A program made the translations under genes and the position numbers. Positions 8,123 through 14,654 of a stretch of 64,000 nucleotides of DNA are shown piece by piece. Origin of the DNA: Pseudomonadota bacterium (GTDB lineage: Bacteria > Pseudomonadota > Gammaproteobacteria > Burkholderiales > Burkholderiaceae_B); assembly GCA_023425645.1 (NCBI GenBank), contig JAFACG010000002.1, positions 1 through 64,000 on the forward strand. Direction: 5' to 3'. Each line of letters begins with the position of its first letter. The first letter of the stretch is position 1. Under the pieces are notes generated by a model. The model searched no databases. It was not told the DNA's origin and saw nothing but the letters and a program-made list of their open reading frames with translations.

Positions 8123-9157
8123 ATGGCCCATCGTGTCGACATCAAGGAAACCGGCAAGCAGTTCTGGGTGGAGCCGCAGGAGAGCATCCTGCAGGCGGCC
8201 CGGCGGCAGGGCGTGCGCATTCATAGCGACTGCGAGTTCGGCGGATGCGGCACCTGCCGCATCCAGGTGACGCGCGGGCAGGTCTGCTACGAGGACGACT
8301 GCCTGCCCATGAGCATTGCCGACGAGGAGCACGAGCAGGGCCATGCCGCCGCCTGCCAGGCGCGGCTGACGGGCGACATCGAGATCAGCCTGGCCAGCCA
8401 TATGGATGTGCTGCCGCAGACGCAGCAGCTCACGGCGCGGGTGCACAGCGTGGAGCGGGCCTGCCAGGGCATCTGGCGCCTGGTCCTGCAGTTGCCGGCG
8501 GACGTCGCGGTGGACTTCCGTCCGGGCCAGTACCTGAACATCTTGTTCGAGGATGGACGGGCGCGCAGCTTCTCCATGGCCAACGCCGATGCGCGCAGCG
8601 GCCGGCTGGAACTGCACGTGCGGGAAGTGGAGGGCGGGCGTTTCACCCAGGCGCGCCTGCCGGGACTGCAAGCGGGCGAGGAGCTGCGACTGGAGCTGCC
8701 GCTGGGCCTGTTCTATTGGCGCGAGCGCGACTGGCGACCCATGGTGATGGTGGCCACGGGTACGGGCATCGCTCCCATCAAGGCCATTCTGGAGTCCCTG
8801 CTGGACAACGACGATTGTCCGCCGGTCAGCCTGTACTGGGGCATGAACCGCCCCGAAGACCTGTACCTGGCGCAGGAGATCGAATCCTGGGCAGACCGCC
8901 TGTGCGAGTTCCGCTTCGTGCCCGTGCTGTCGCATGCGGACGAGCGCTGGGACGGGGCGCGAGGCTATGTGCAGCAGCAGGTCTGCCGGGATGTGCCGGA
9001 CCTGTCGGAACACGCCATTTATCTGTGCGGCTCGCCGGTGATGATCGAGCAGGCGCGCGCCTTGTTCAAGGAGCACGGCGCGGACGAGCGGTTCATGTAC
9101 GCCGACGCCTTCAATTTCCAGGCCGACGCGCCCGCCGTGGAAGCATCGGCCGCCTAG
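8123..9157 (+). CDS. 2Fe-2S/FAD NAD(P)H oxidoreductase, oxygenase-reductase type
   Basis: A 344-aa reductase with three domains. The N-terminal plant-type ferredoxin domain has Cys37-x4-Cys42-x2-Cys45 and Cys78. The FAD domain carries RSFSMAN near residues 150-156, and the NAD(P)H domain carries MVATGTGIAPIKAI near 210-223. This is the layout of benzoate and toluene dioxygenase reductases and of CDP-6-deoxy-glucoseen reductase. The ribosome site AGGAGGAAGG precedes the ATG. It can carry electrons from NAD(P)H to the ferredoxins encoded downstream or directly to the diiron oxidase. The role in this cluster is inferred from context. Confidence 0.9.
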   Translation: MAHRVDIKETGKQFWVEPQESILQAARRQGVRIHSDCEFGGCGTCRIQVTRGQVCYEDDCLPMSIADEEHEQGHAAACQARLTGDIEISLASHMDVLPQTQQLTARVHSVERACQGIWRLVLQLPADVAVDFRPGQYLNILFEDGRARSFSMANADARSGRLELHVREVEGGRFTQARLPGLQAGEELRLELPLGLFYWRERDWRPMVMVATGTGIAPIKAILESLLDNDDCPPVSLYWGMNRPEDLYLAQEIESWADRLCEFRFVPVLSHADERWDGARGYVQQQVCRDVPDLSEHAIYLCGSPVMIEQARALFKEHGADERFMYADAFNFQADAPAVEASAA

Positions 9158-9345
9158 GCGCCGTGGGGCAGGTGATCCTGGGGATGGTTCTTGTCCCGGT
9201 TCTTGCGGCCTGGGAACAGGTCCGCCAGGCGGGGCAGGTTGATCAGGGGGATGCGGCGGCGCAGATGCTTGCGCTGGGCCAGATGAGGCAGCAACTGCTC
9301 GCCGACCGGACGCTGCAGATAGCGAAGTTCGACGGGGGTTTTCAT
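9154..9345 (-). CDS. Small basic hypothetical protein, uncertain
   Basis: A possible 63-aa protein beginning MKTPVELRYLQRPVGEQLLP, rich in Arg, Lys, Leu and Pro, with no recognised domain. It is convergent with the reductase, overlapping its end by four bases. The case for reality is positional. The gap 9158-9546 holds two GGTATAC-type boxes, and the one at 9379 is about 35 bp upstream of this start, as would suit a minus-strand promoter. The ribosome site is weak. It may not be translated. Confidence 0.35.
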   Translation of the reverse strand: MKTPVELRYLQRPVGEQLLPHLAQRKHLRRRIPLINLPRLADLFPGRKNRDKNHPQDHLPHGA

Positions 9346-9378
9346 GATGGTCTCGATAAAACGGTTTTGATGAATTAA

Positions 9379-9385
9379 GTATACC
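9379..9385. promoter_or_regulatory. Candidate GntR operator, GTATACC box 4
   Basis: The context TTAAGTATACCGCAAT lies in an A/T-rich part of the gap between the reductase and the first ferredoxin. Reversed, it reads GCGGTATACTTAA, sharing the CGGTATAC core. It pairs with box 5 about 90 bp downstream, suggesting a divergent or looped control region. Confidence 0.5.
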
Positions 9386-9470
9386 GCAATAGGGGTTTCT
9401 ACTCAAACGAGCGGAAATTTGTGTCTAAAAACAAGAAAAATCGTTGCCTGAACAGCACGTTTTTCAAGTT

Positions 9471-9478
9471 GGTATACC
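9471..9478. promoter_or_regulatory. Candidate GntR operator, GGTATACC box 5
   Basis: A perfect 8-bp palindrome within TTGGTATACCGTT, about 70 bp before the ferredoxin start at 9547. It is the best-conserved single box of the five and should control the ferredoxin, unknown-protein, ferredoxin, dehydrogenase operon. Confidence 0.55.
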
Positions 9479-9546
9479 GTTCGTGGGTTTTCAGGCGGTC
9501 AGGGCTGGCAATCCGGTCGCAACATTGGCAGCAAGCAGGAGGCCTT

Positions 9547-9855
9547 ATGCCAACCATTACCTTTCACAAGAATGGCCAGGTCCATGTGGGCGAGGTGCAG
9601 GAGAACACCAACCTGGTGGTGCGGGCGGGAATCAAGCAGTTCCCCTTTCCCCACCTGAACTACGGTTGCGGCATGGGCAAGTGCGCCAAGTGCGCCTGCC
9701 GCGTGCTGGAGGGGGCCGAGCATCTGCCGGCCGCCAACTGGAAAGAAAAGAAACAGCTGGGCGAGCGCCTGGACCAGGGCTGGCGCCTGGCGTGCCAGTT
9801 ATGGATCAGCCAGGACATCGCCCTGGAGCAAGCCGATACACAGGAGGTGCAGTGA
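9547..9855 (+). CDS. 2Fe-2S ferredoxin 1
   Basis: A 102-aa plant-type ferredoxin with the cluster ligands Cys41-x4-Cys46-x2-Cys49 and Cys83 in RLACQLW. The start is the ATG directly after AGGAGG; longer upstream frames lack a ribosome site. It is the first gene of a second transcription unit within the cluster. Its stop overlaps the ATG of the next gene by one base. The likely role is electron transfer between the reductase and the diiron oxidase. The presence of a second ferredoxin 440 bp downstream suggests two acceptors or two redox steps. Confidence 0.9.
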   Translation: MPTITFHKNGQVHVGEVQENTNLVVRAGIKQFPFPHLNYGCGMGKCAKCACRVLEGAEHLPAANWKEKKQLGERLDQGWRLACQLWISQDIALEQADTQEVQ

Positions 9856-10283
9856 TGTACGTGGTGCTGACCAGCAAGCCGGGCGAGTACCGCACGGAAC
9901 CGGGCGCGGGCGTGGAGACGGTGGCGGCGTATGAATACCATTTCCACGGCCGGCTCAAGGCGATCTTCGCCATTGCCCGCGTCCAGGACGGATCGCGCGT
10001 GCGCATCGTGGAGGAGACCCCGGGCGGGACCGTCAACGACATCCCCACCCGGCAGATGGAGAAATTCGATACGCGGGAGCAGGCCTATGAGGAGCTGGCA
10101 GGCCTGACCCGTTTCGGCACCATGGAGGCCGAGCTGCGTGAATGCGCACAGTTCCGTGCCGACGGACGGAACGTCTCCGCCTCCATGCAGGGGCGCTTTC
10201 AGCGTCACGTCGGGACAGCCTCGAGCGAGCCCGCCGTGAACGGCGAGGCTGGCGTGAAGGCGCGTGGTCAGCAGCAAACCTGA
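9855..10283 (+). CDS. Conserved-looking protein of unknown function between two ferredoxins
   Basis: A 142-aa protein not assigned to any family. It starts MYVVLTSKPGEYRTE at an ATG that overlaps the ferredoxin stop, with AGGAGG just upstream. There is no signal peptide or membrane segment. It has mixed alpha/beta character over residues 1-105 and a low-complexity, probably disordered C-terminus. A central VYAYEYHF-like stretch (VAAYEYHFHGRLKAIFAIAR, residues 23-42) could form a beta-hairpin and helix. Tight coupling to the ferredoxins suggests a small subunit or effector of the oxidase system, by analogy with small components of oxygenase complexes. That role is inference. Confidence 0.75.
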   Translation: MYVVLTSKPGEYRTEPGAGVETVAAYEYHFHGRLKAIFAIARVQDGSRVRIVEETPGGTVNDIPTRQMEKFDTREQAYEELAGLTRFGTMEAELRECAQFRADGRNVSASMQGRFQRHVGTASSEPAVNGEAGVKARGQQQT

Positions 10284-10294
10284 GGTAGCAGAAC

Positions 10295-10573
10295 ATGGTT
10301 CAGATTACATTTGCATCGAACAACGACCTGGTGGTGTCGGCGGCGGAGAACAGCAATCTGCTGCGCGTATCCATCCGCGAGCGCGGCGGCATTCCTTTCA
10401 AGTGCGGCGGCGGCATCTGCGGCACCTGCAAGTGCCGCATCACCGAGGGACTGGACAACACCGACGCGGTCAAGCCCAAGGAACACAAGCATCTGTCCGC
10501 CGAGGATCTGGCACAGGGCTTTCGCATGGCGTGCCAGACCTTCGTGCGCGGCGACGTCACGGTGGCCTGGTAG
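10295..10573 (+). CDS. 2Fe-2S ferredoxin 2
   Basis: A 92-aa plant-type ferredoxin with Cys37-x4-Cys42-x2-Cys45 in KCGGGICGTCKC and Cys80 in RMACQTF. It lies 11 bp after the unknown 142-aa gene and 15 bp before the dehydrogenase. Its sequence differs clearly from ferredoxin 1 outside the cluster ligands, so it is not a recent duplicate. It probably serves the same redox chain with a different partner. Confidence 0.9.
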   Translation: MVQITFASNNDLVVSAAENSNLLRVSIRERGGIPFKCGGGICGTCKCRITEGLDNTDAVKPKEHKHLSAEDLAQGFRMACQTFVRGDVTVAW

Positions 10574-10588
10574 GCCGGGAGAGCGCGC

Positions 10589-11533
10589 ATGCTGCATCTG
10601 ACGGATCAGGAACTGCACGAGCTGCTGGACGCACCCGCCGTCCAGGCGGCGCTGGAGGAGGCCTTCGGGGAATTCGGGCGCGCGCAGGCCGCGCAGCAGC
10701 GCCGCTTGCGCACCGAGGCGGGCGGCATACGCCTGTCCACGCTGGGGGCAGTGATTCCCGGCCAGCAGGTGGCCGGGGCCAAGATCTACACCACGGTGCG
10801 GGGGGCCTTCAATTTCGTGATCGTGCTCTTTGACACGGTCAGCGGCGCCGCCCTGGCAAGCTTCGAAGCCGGGGCCATCACGCAATGGCGCACGGCGGCC
10901 TGCTCGGTGCTGGCGGCGCGGCGCGGCGCGAGCCCGCAGTCGCAGACGCTGGGCGTGCTGGGCCTGGGCGCCCAGGGCGTGGCGCATGCGCGCCAGTTCT
11001 GCCAGGCGTTCGATCTGCGCCGCGTGCTGGTGTGGAGCCCCGGCGTGGACGAGGAGCGCTGCCGCCGGCTGGAACTGGAGTGCGGCGTGCCGGTGCGCGC
11101 CGCCAGTCCCGAGGAGATCGCCGCCCAGGCGGACATCCTGGTGACGGCCAGCCGCAGCCGCGAGCCGCTGTTCGACGGCCGTGCGCTCAAGCCGGGCTGC
11201 TTCGTGGCGGCTGTCGGCTCCAGCCTGCCCACGGCGCGCGAACTGGACGATGCCTGCCTGCGCCGCGCGCAACGCGTGGTGGTGGAATGGGCGCCGCAGA
11301 CGCTGGCCGAGGCCGGGGACTTGATCCTGGCTGCGCCGGATTGCGGCGTGCAGGACAAATTGTGCGAATTGAGCGACTGGCTGGGGCTGGGCCCCGGCCA
11401 GGGCTACGATGAACAGGGCATTTGCGTGTATAAATCGGTGGGTGTGGCGATCGAGGATATTGCCGTGGCCGGGCTGGCGTATCGCCGCCATCGGCTCAGG
11501 CAGGCGCAACAGGAACAGGCCCTCGCCCACTGA
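10589..11533 (+). CDS. Ornithine cyclodeaminase/mu-crystallin family dehydrogenase
   Basis: A 314-aa NAD(P)-binding protein of the OCD/mu-crystallin family. The Rossmann motif GVLGLGAQGVAHARQF is near residues 129-144, and the substrate-side helix EAGAITQWRTAACSVLAARR precedes it. Family members include ornithine cyclodeaminase, alanine dehydrogenase and delta1-pyrroline-2-carboxylate or other ketimine reductases. In this cluster a ketimine or imino-acid reductase, or an amino-acid dehydrogenase, would fit an amine-oxidising pathway. It is the last gene of the ferredoxin operon. The exact reaction is not determinable from sequence. Confidence 0.87.
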   Translation: MLHLTDQELHELLDAPAVQAALEEAFGEFGRAQAAQQRRLRTEAGGIRLSTLGAVIPGQQVAGAKIYTTVRGAFNFVIVLFDTVSGAALASFEAGAITQWRTAACSVLAARRGASPQSQTLGVLGLGAQGVAHARQFCQAFDLRRVLVWSPGVDEERCRRLELECGVPVRAASPEEIAAQADILVTASRSREPLFDGRALKPGCFVAAVGSSLPTARELDDACLRRAQRVVVEWAPQTLAEAGDLILAAPDCGVQDKLCELSDWLGLGPGQGYDEQGICVYKSVGVAIEDIAVAGLAYRRHRLRQAQQEQALAH

Positions 11534-11571
11534 ACAGACATAGAACAATTCAAGCATGTTGGGGGTAGACA

Positions 11572-11928
11572 ATGGGAATGGCAGGCTTTTCTTCACAAGG
11601 CGAATTCAAGCAGGCGCTGACCCGGGACTACAACCGCATCAACAGCAGCATCTTCGCCTCCGGCGTGGTGACGCTGAAGATCGATGTGCACGAAGACCGG
11701 ATCAGCATGTTGGCCGTCCACAAGCGCCAGCCGGCGCTGCAGGCCCTGAGCCGTGAGAACGCGCACATCGCCGACCTGGCCGATCTGTACCTGATCAAGG
11801 CCTTCAAGAAGGAGATGAAGCAGGTTCTGGTGGAGCAGTACGGACTGGACGTGGTGGCGATCTTCAAGGATTACGACGCCAGCGCGGAACTTTCCTCCAC
11901 CATGGTGTTGTTGAAAAAGGGGGTGTGA
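11572..11928 (+). CDS. DUF2294-like small protein
   Basis: A 118-aa soluble protein. It has the pattern of DUF2294 (Na-translocating accessory MpsC-like) proteins: an N-terminal helix containing LTRDYNRINSSIFASGV, then GVVTLKIDVHEDRISMLAV strands and a C-terminal helix-strand unit ending VVAIFKDYDASAELSSTMVLLK. The function of this family is poorly defined. It lies 38 bp after the dehydrogenase and may be the tail of that operon or a separate gene. A second in-frame ATG at 11578 is possible. The family call is moderate. Confidence 0.65.
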   Translation: MGMAGFSSQGEFKQALTRDYNRINSSIFASGVVTLKIDVHEDRISMLAVHKRQPALQALSRENAHIADLADLYLIKAFKKEMKQVLVEQYGLDVVAIFKDYDASAELSSTMVLLKKGV

Positions 11929-12174
11929 ACGCAGCGGCGCCGGCGCGAGCCGGCTCCCTGAATTCGCCATCCATGACAAGAAGCTGACTGGTAGACAGTC
12001 TTGTTGTCCTTTCGCCGCGGACCGGACGCCTTGAGCGCGCCGGCCCGCGGGCCCGATCCCGGCATGCGCGGGACGGGTCACGGAAGCCGCCGACAGGAAG
12101 CACTTACATACCGCCGGCCTCGGGCACTGGGATGTTCCAGGGCCGGAGGCCGGCTTTTTTTTGGAGACAAGAAA
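11929..12174 (+). promoter_or_regulatory. Structured leader with terminator hairpin abutting the Nif3 ribosome site
   Basis: An upstream hairpin pairs GACAA (11975-11979) with TTGTC (12004-12008) and GACTG with CAGTC inside it. A GC-rich middle section follows. Then an intrinsic terminator has a 9-bp stem GCCGGCCTC (12113-12121) and GAGGCCGGC (12146-12154), followed by eight T residues (12155-12162). The ribosome site GGAGA starts at 12163 and the ATG at 12175. No room exists for a promoter between the T-tract and the gene, so transcription must read through or be attenuated here. No known riboswitch consensus was recognised. Confidence 0.55.
12113..12162 (+). terminator. Intrinsic terminator or attenuator before the Nif3 gene
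   Basis: The stem is GCCGGCCTC/GAGGCCGGC with an inner CTGG/CCAG helix and a run of eight T. It could end transcription from the genes upstream, but its position directly against the next ribosome site makes conditional termination likely. Confidence 0.75.
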
Positions 12175-13197
12175 ATGGCCTATGTAGCCGATTTGCTGGA
12201 TGCATTGAACGTGATCACGGGAGGCCGCATGGTCTCCTGTATGGATGAGGTCAAGCATGGCCATCACCCCTTCGTGATCTGGAAGTCCTCGGGAATCTAC
12301 GGCAAGGAGGTGCTGGAGATCCCGGGGCTGATCCATGGCGATCCCAACAAGGAGATCCGCAAGGTGGCCGTGTGCATGACCATGTCCGAGCTGAGCATCG
12401 AGCTGGCGGGGGCGACCGGCGTGGACGCCATCGTGGCCCACCATCCCATTGCCGATGCCGCAAGCTGCGGCGGCGTCACCTTGAAGGATTACCTGAACCT
12501 GTATGGCGTGGCCGCGCTGGAGTGCCATGAAGCCTTTCACGGCCTGCACCCCGGCATCGCCTTTCTGCATGGCCACAAGGTGCGCAAGAGCGATATTTCC
12601 TATGGCGGCATCCATGGCAATGTCATGTTCGTGGGCGAGCCGCTGGAGGGCGTGCGCACGCTGGGAGACATGCTGGCCCGCCTGGACGGTTTCATGGGGC
12701 TGGACCTGGAGGAGCAGATCCTGCAGGCCGAGCGCCGCATCAAGGGCAACGAGGACATCCAGGAAACCAGCACGCTGACGCGCGGCGCCATCCGCCTGGG
12801 CCGGTCCGACAGTCCGGTCAGCCGCATCCTGCACATCTTCCCGCACACGGGCTTCAGTCCCGAGCATCTGCGCCAGGCCGTGGCCGAGAACCCCGGGGTG
12901 GACACGGTGCTGGCCTCCATCAGCCGCGTCTACGACGGCCACGCCCTGATCGAATGCGCCCGCGAACTGGGCCTGAACTTCCTGGTGGGCAACAGCCACG
13001 TGCTGGAGATCCTGGAGAACGGATTGCCGCTTGCCTATGCGCTGAGCGCCTTGCTGGACGGGGTGGAGGTCGTGGTCTTCCGCGATCGGGTCACGTCCAC
13101 GCCGGTCCACCAGGTGGGCGGCACGCGCCTGCGCGAGTATGCCCAGCATTTTTCCACCGCCCACTTGATGGGCAAGAATGTATTGAGCTTCCAGTAG
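12175..13197 (+). CDS. Nif3-like dinuclear metal center protein
   Basis: A 340-aa protein of the Nif3/YbgI family, toroidal hexamers with a two-metal site. The metal-binding motif VAHHPIAD is near residue 86, with additional ligands expected from ECHEAFHG near 119 and late-domain residues. The start follows GGAGA; longer upstream frames would run through the terminator hairpin and are rejected. Family function is still unclear, with GTP cyclohydrolase I type 2 and NAD-related roles proposed. It is paired with the membrane protein downstream (27-bp gap). It is somewhat longer than the minimal 250-aa members because of an insert. Confidence 0.85.
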   Translation: MAYVADLLDALNVITGGRMVSCMDEVKHGHHPFVIWKSSGIYGKEVLEIPGLIHGDPNKEIRKVAVCMTMSELSIELAGATGVDAIVAHHPIADAASCGGVTLKDYLNLYGVAALECHEAFHGLHPGIAFLHGHKVRKSDISYGGIHGNVMFVGEPLEGVRTLGDMLARLDGFMGLDLEEQILQAERRIKGNEDIQETSTLTRGAIRLGRSDSPVSRILHIFPHTGFSPEHLRQAVAENPGVDTVLASISRVYDGHALIECARELGLNFLVGNSHVLEILENGLPLAYALSALLDGVEVVVFRDRVTSTPVHQVGGTRLREYAQHFSTAHLMGKNVLSFQ

Positions 13198-13224
13198 GTC
13201 CCATCCCCCAAGACGGAGAGAGAC

Positions 13225-14331
13225 ATGGATAACAAAACCATAGAAATCGACAAGGTCGTGCATTCCCCGCCGGCGGGCCGCCGGCCTCTGGAGCGCATCG
13301 AAGTCGTGGGCCTGGCCTTGCTGGCCCTGGCCATGCTGACGCTGTTCTTCTTCCCGGCCACGCTGTCGGGCGCCTTCGACACGGTGCTCAACAAGGTCAA
13401 GCCCGTGGTGGTGGACGTGTTCCTGACCGGTCAGGTCGGGGTGGCGGTCATCATCAGCGTGATCATCGGACGCCTGCTGGAGCGCCTGGGCTTCACCGAC
13501 GCCATGATGCGGGTGTTCATGCCGGCCATGCGCGCCATCGGCATCAATCCGGCCGTGATCATCCCCAGCGTGTACAACATCTTCGGCGACATCAACGCCG
13601 CCGGCCGCATCTCCGGCCCGCTGCTGCGCCAGGCGGGCGCCACGCGCGACGAGCAGAAGATCGCCGTGGCTACCATGGTGCAGTCCCAGCAGTCCTTTTC
13701 CACCTTCATGCTGGGCATGATGGCCCTGACGTTTGCCGGCGTGAACGTGTTCGCCGTGGTGTTGATCGCCATCTTCGGACCTTTGCTGCTCTCGCCGCTG
13801 ATCCTGTCGCGGCTGGTGTACCGCGACGTGCGTTCGGTGGACCTGCTGGCCGCGCCGCGCTTCACGCCCGACATCGATTTTGCGCCCATGCTGTTCAAGG
13901 CGGCGCGTGAAGGCGTGGAGCTGCTGCTCCTGATCCTGATCCCCGCCGTGGCCCTGGTCTTTTGCGTGATCGGGCTGCTGGATCACATCGGCGTCTGGCA
14001 GCCGGTCAGCAGTCTGCTGGAGCGCGCCTTGCTGGCCATGAACATCCATCCCGAAACCGGCGTGCTGGCCATGCTGGTCAGTCCGACCCTGGCCATGGGC
14101 AAGCTGCAGGCCATGGCCTCCACCCTGGATCCGTCCCTGGTGGTGGGCTCTTTCGTACTGGCCTCCTCGGGCCTGCCCCTGTCGGCGGTGTTCGGCCAGA
14201 TTCCGGTGGTCTGGGCGGAATGCTCCGATCTGACGGAAAAAGAAGCCATGAAAGCCGCTGTTCTGGGCATCGTGATGCGTCTGCTGACGGCCGTGGGCCT
14301 GGCCGTGCTGTTGACTCCGCTGATCACCTGA
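13225..14331 (+). CDS. Multi-pass membrane protein, nucleoside-recognition (Gate) domain type
   Basis: A 368-aa protein with about eight to nine hydrophobic segments. The region SVYNIFGDINAAGRISGPLLRQ (about residues 113-134) and the repeated GxG and small-residue helices resemble Gate (nucleoside recognition) membrane proteins, such as the YjiG/SpmA-type group. A hydrophilic N-terminal 25 residues precede the first segment. It is co-transcribed with the Nif3 gene and followed by a strong terminator. It is probably a transporter or channel for a compound acted on by the Nif3 protein. The family assignment is moderate and the substrate unknown. Confidence 0.65.
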   Translation: MDNKTIEIDKVVHSPPAGRRPLERIEVVGLALLALAMLTLFFFPATLSGAFDTVLNKVKPVVVDVFLTGQVGVAVIISVIIGRLLERLGFTDAMMRVFMPAMRAIGINPAVIIPSVYNIFGDINAAGRISGPLLRQAGATRDEQKIAVATMVQSQQSFSTFMLGMMALTFAGVNVFAVVLIAIFGPLLLSPLILSRLVYRDVRSVDLLAAPRFTPDIDFAPMLFKAAREGVELLLLILIPAVALVFCVIGLLDHIGVWQPVSSLLERALLAMNIHPETGVLAMLVSPTLAMGKLQAMASTLDPSLVVGSFVLASSGLPLSAVFGQIPVVWAECSDLTEKEAMKAAVLGIVMRLLTAVGLAVLLTPLIT

Positions 14332-14357
14332 CGTTTGGCCGCAGTTTCCCCCTTTTG

Positions 14358-14384
14358 GAGCGCCGCTTGCGGCGCTCTTTTTTT
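14358..14384 (+). terminator. Intrinsic terminator after the Nif3-Gate pair
   Basis: A perfect 8-bp stem GAGCGCCG/CGGCGCTC with a CTTG loop is followed by seven T. It ends the transcript that starts upstream of 12175. Confidence 0.9.
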
Positions 14385-14654
14385 GCTTAGGCGCCTTTGC
14401 CATCTTACTGACACAAAACTTTAACAGGACTGAAAGAACTCTTGTTTAACCTGAACCTGTCTTGGTTTTCATGTCGGGGCGGCGCTTGCGTCCCGGTTCT
14501 TTAAATTTATGTCATCCCCTGTCAGCCGGGTCCATGGGCGGCCTGCATCCCAAGCTCATGTTTTTGCCTCCTGGCGCGCGGCCGGCCATTCACGCGGGCG
14601 GGTCGCCGGCAGGCGGGGAATGACGCGGCGCGCTCGCGCAAGGGGGGACCTGCC
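14385..14654. other. Intergenic DNA upstream of the MBL-fold gene
   Basis: Together with the terminator this gives 323 bp without a gene. It is locally A/T-rich (about 14405-14515) and probably holds the promoter of the next gene, but no convincing -35/-10 pair could be fixed. No repeat or RNA was recognised. Confidence 0.5.

Noticed and set aside
12001..12174. N-terminal extension of the Nif3 protein
   Set aside because: The added residues are Arg/Gly-rich without family match, and the extension would be translated through the terminator hairpin. The ATG at 12175 has a clear ribosome site.
11929..12174. A known riboswitch (TPP, FMN, cobalamin, guanidine, c-di-GMP or fluoride class)
   Set aside because: None of the conserved core sequences of these classes could be found by eye. 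Only the structural argument for attenuation stands.
11593..14403. A 936-codon open frame on the minus strand
   Set aside because: It is a shadow frame of the DUF2294, Nif3 and Gate genes, dominated by His, Gln, Arg and Gly, and crosses two intrinsic terminators.
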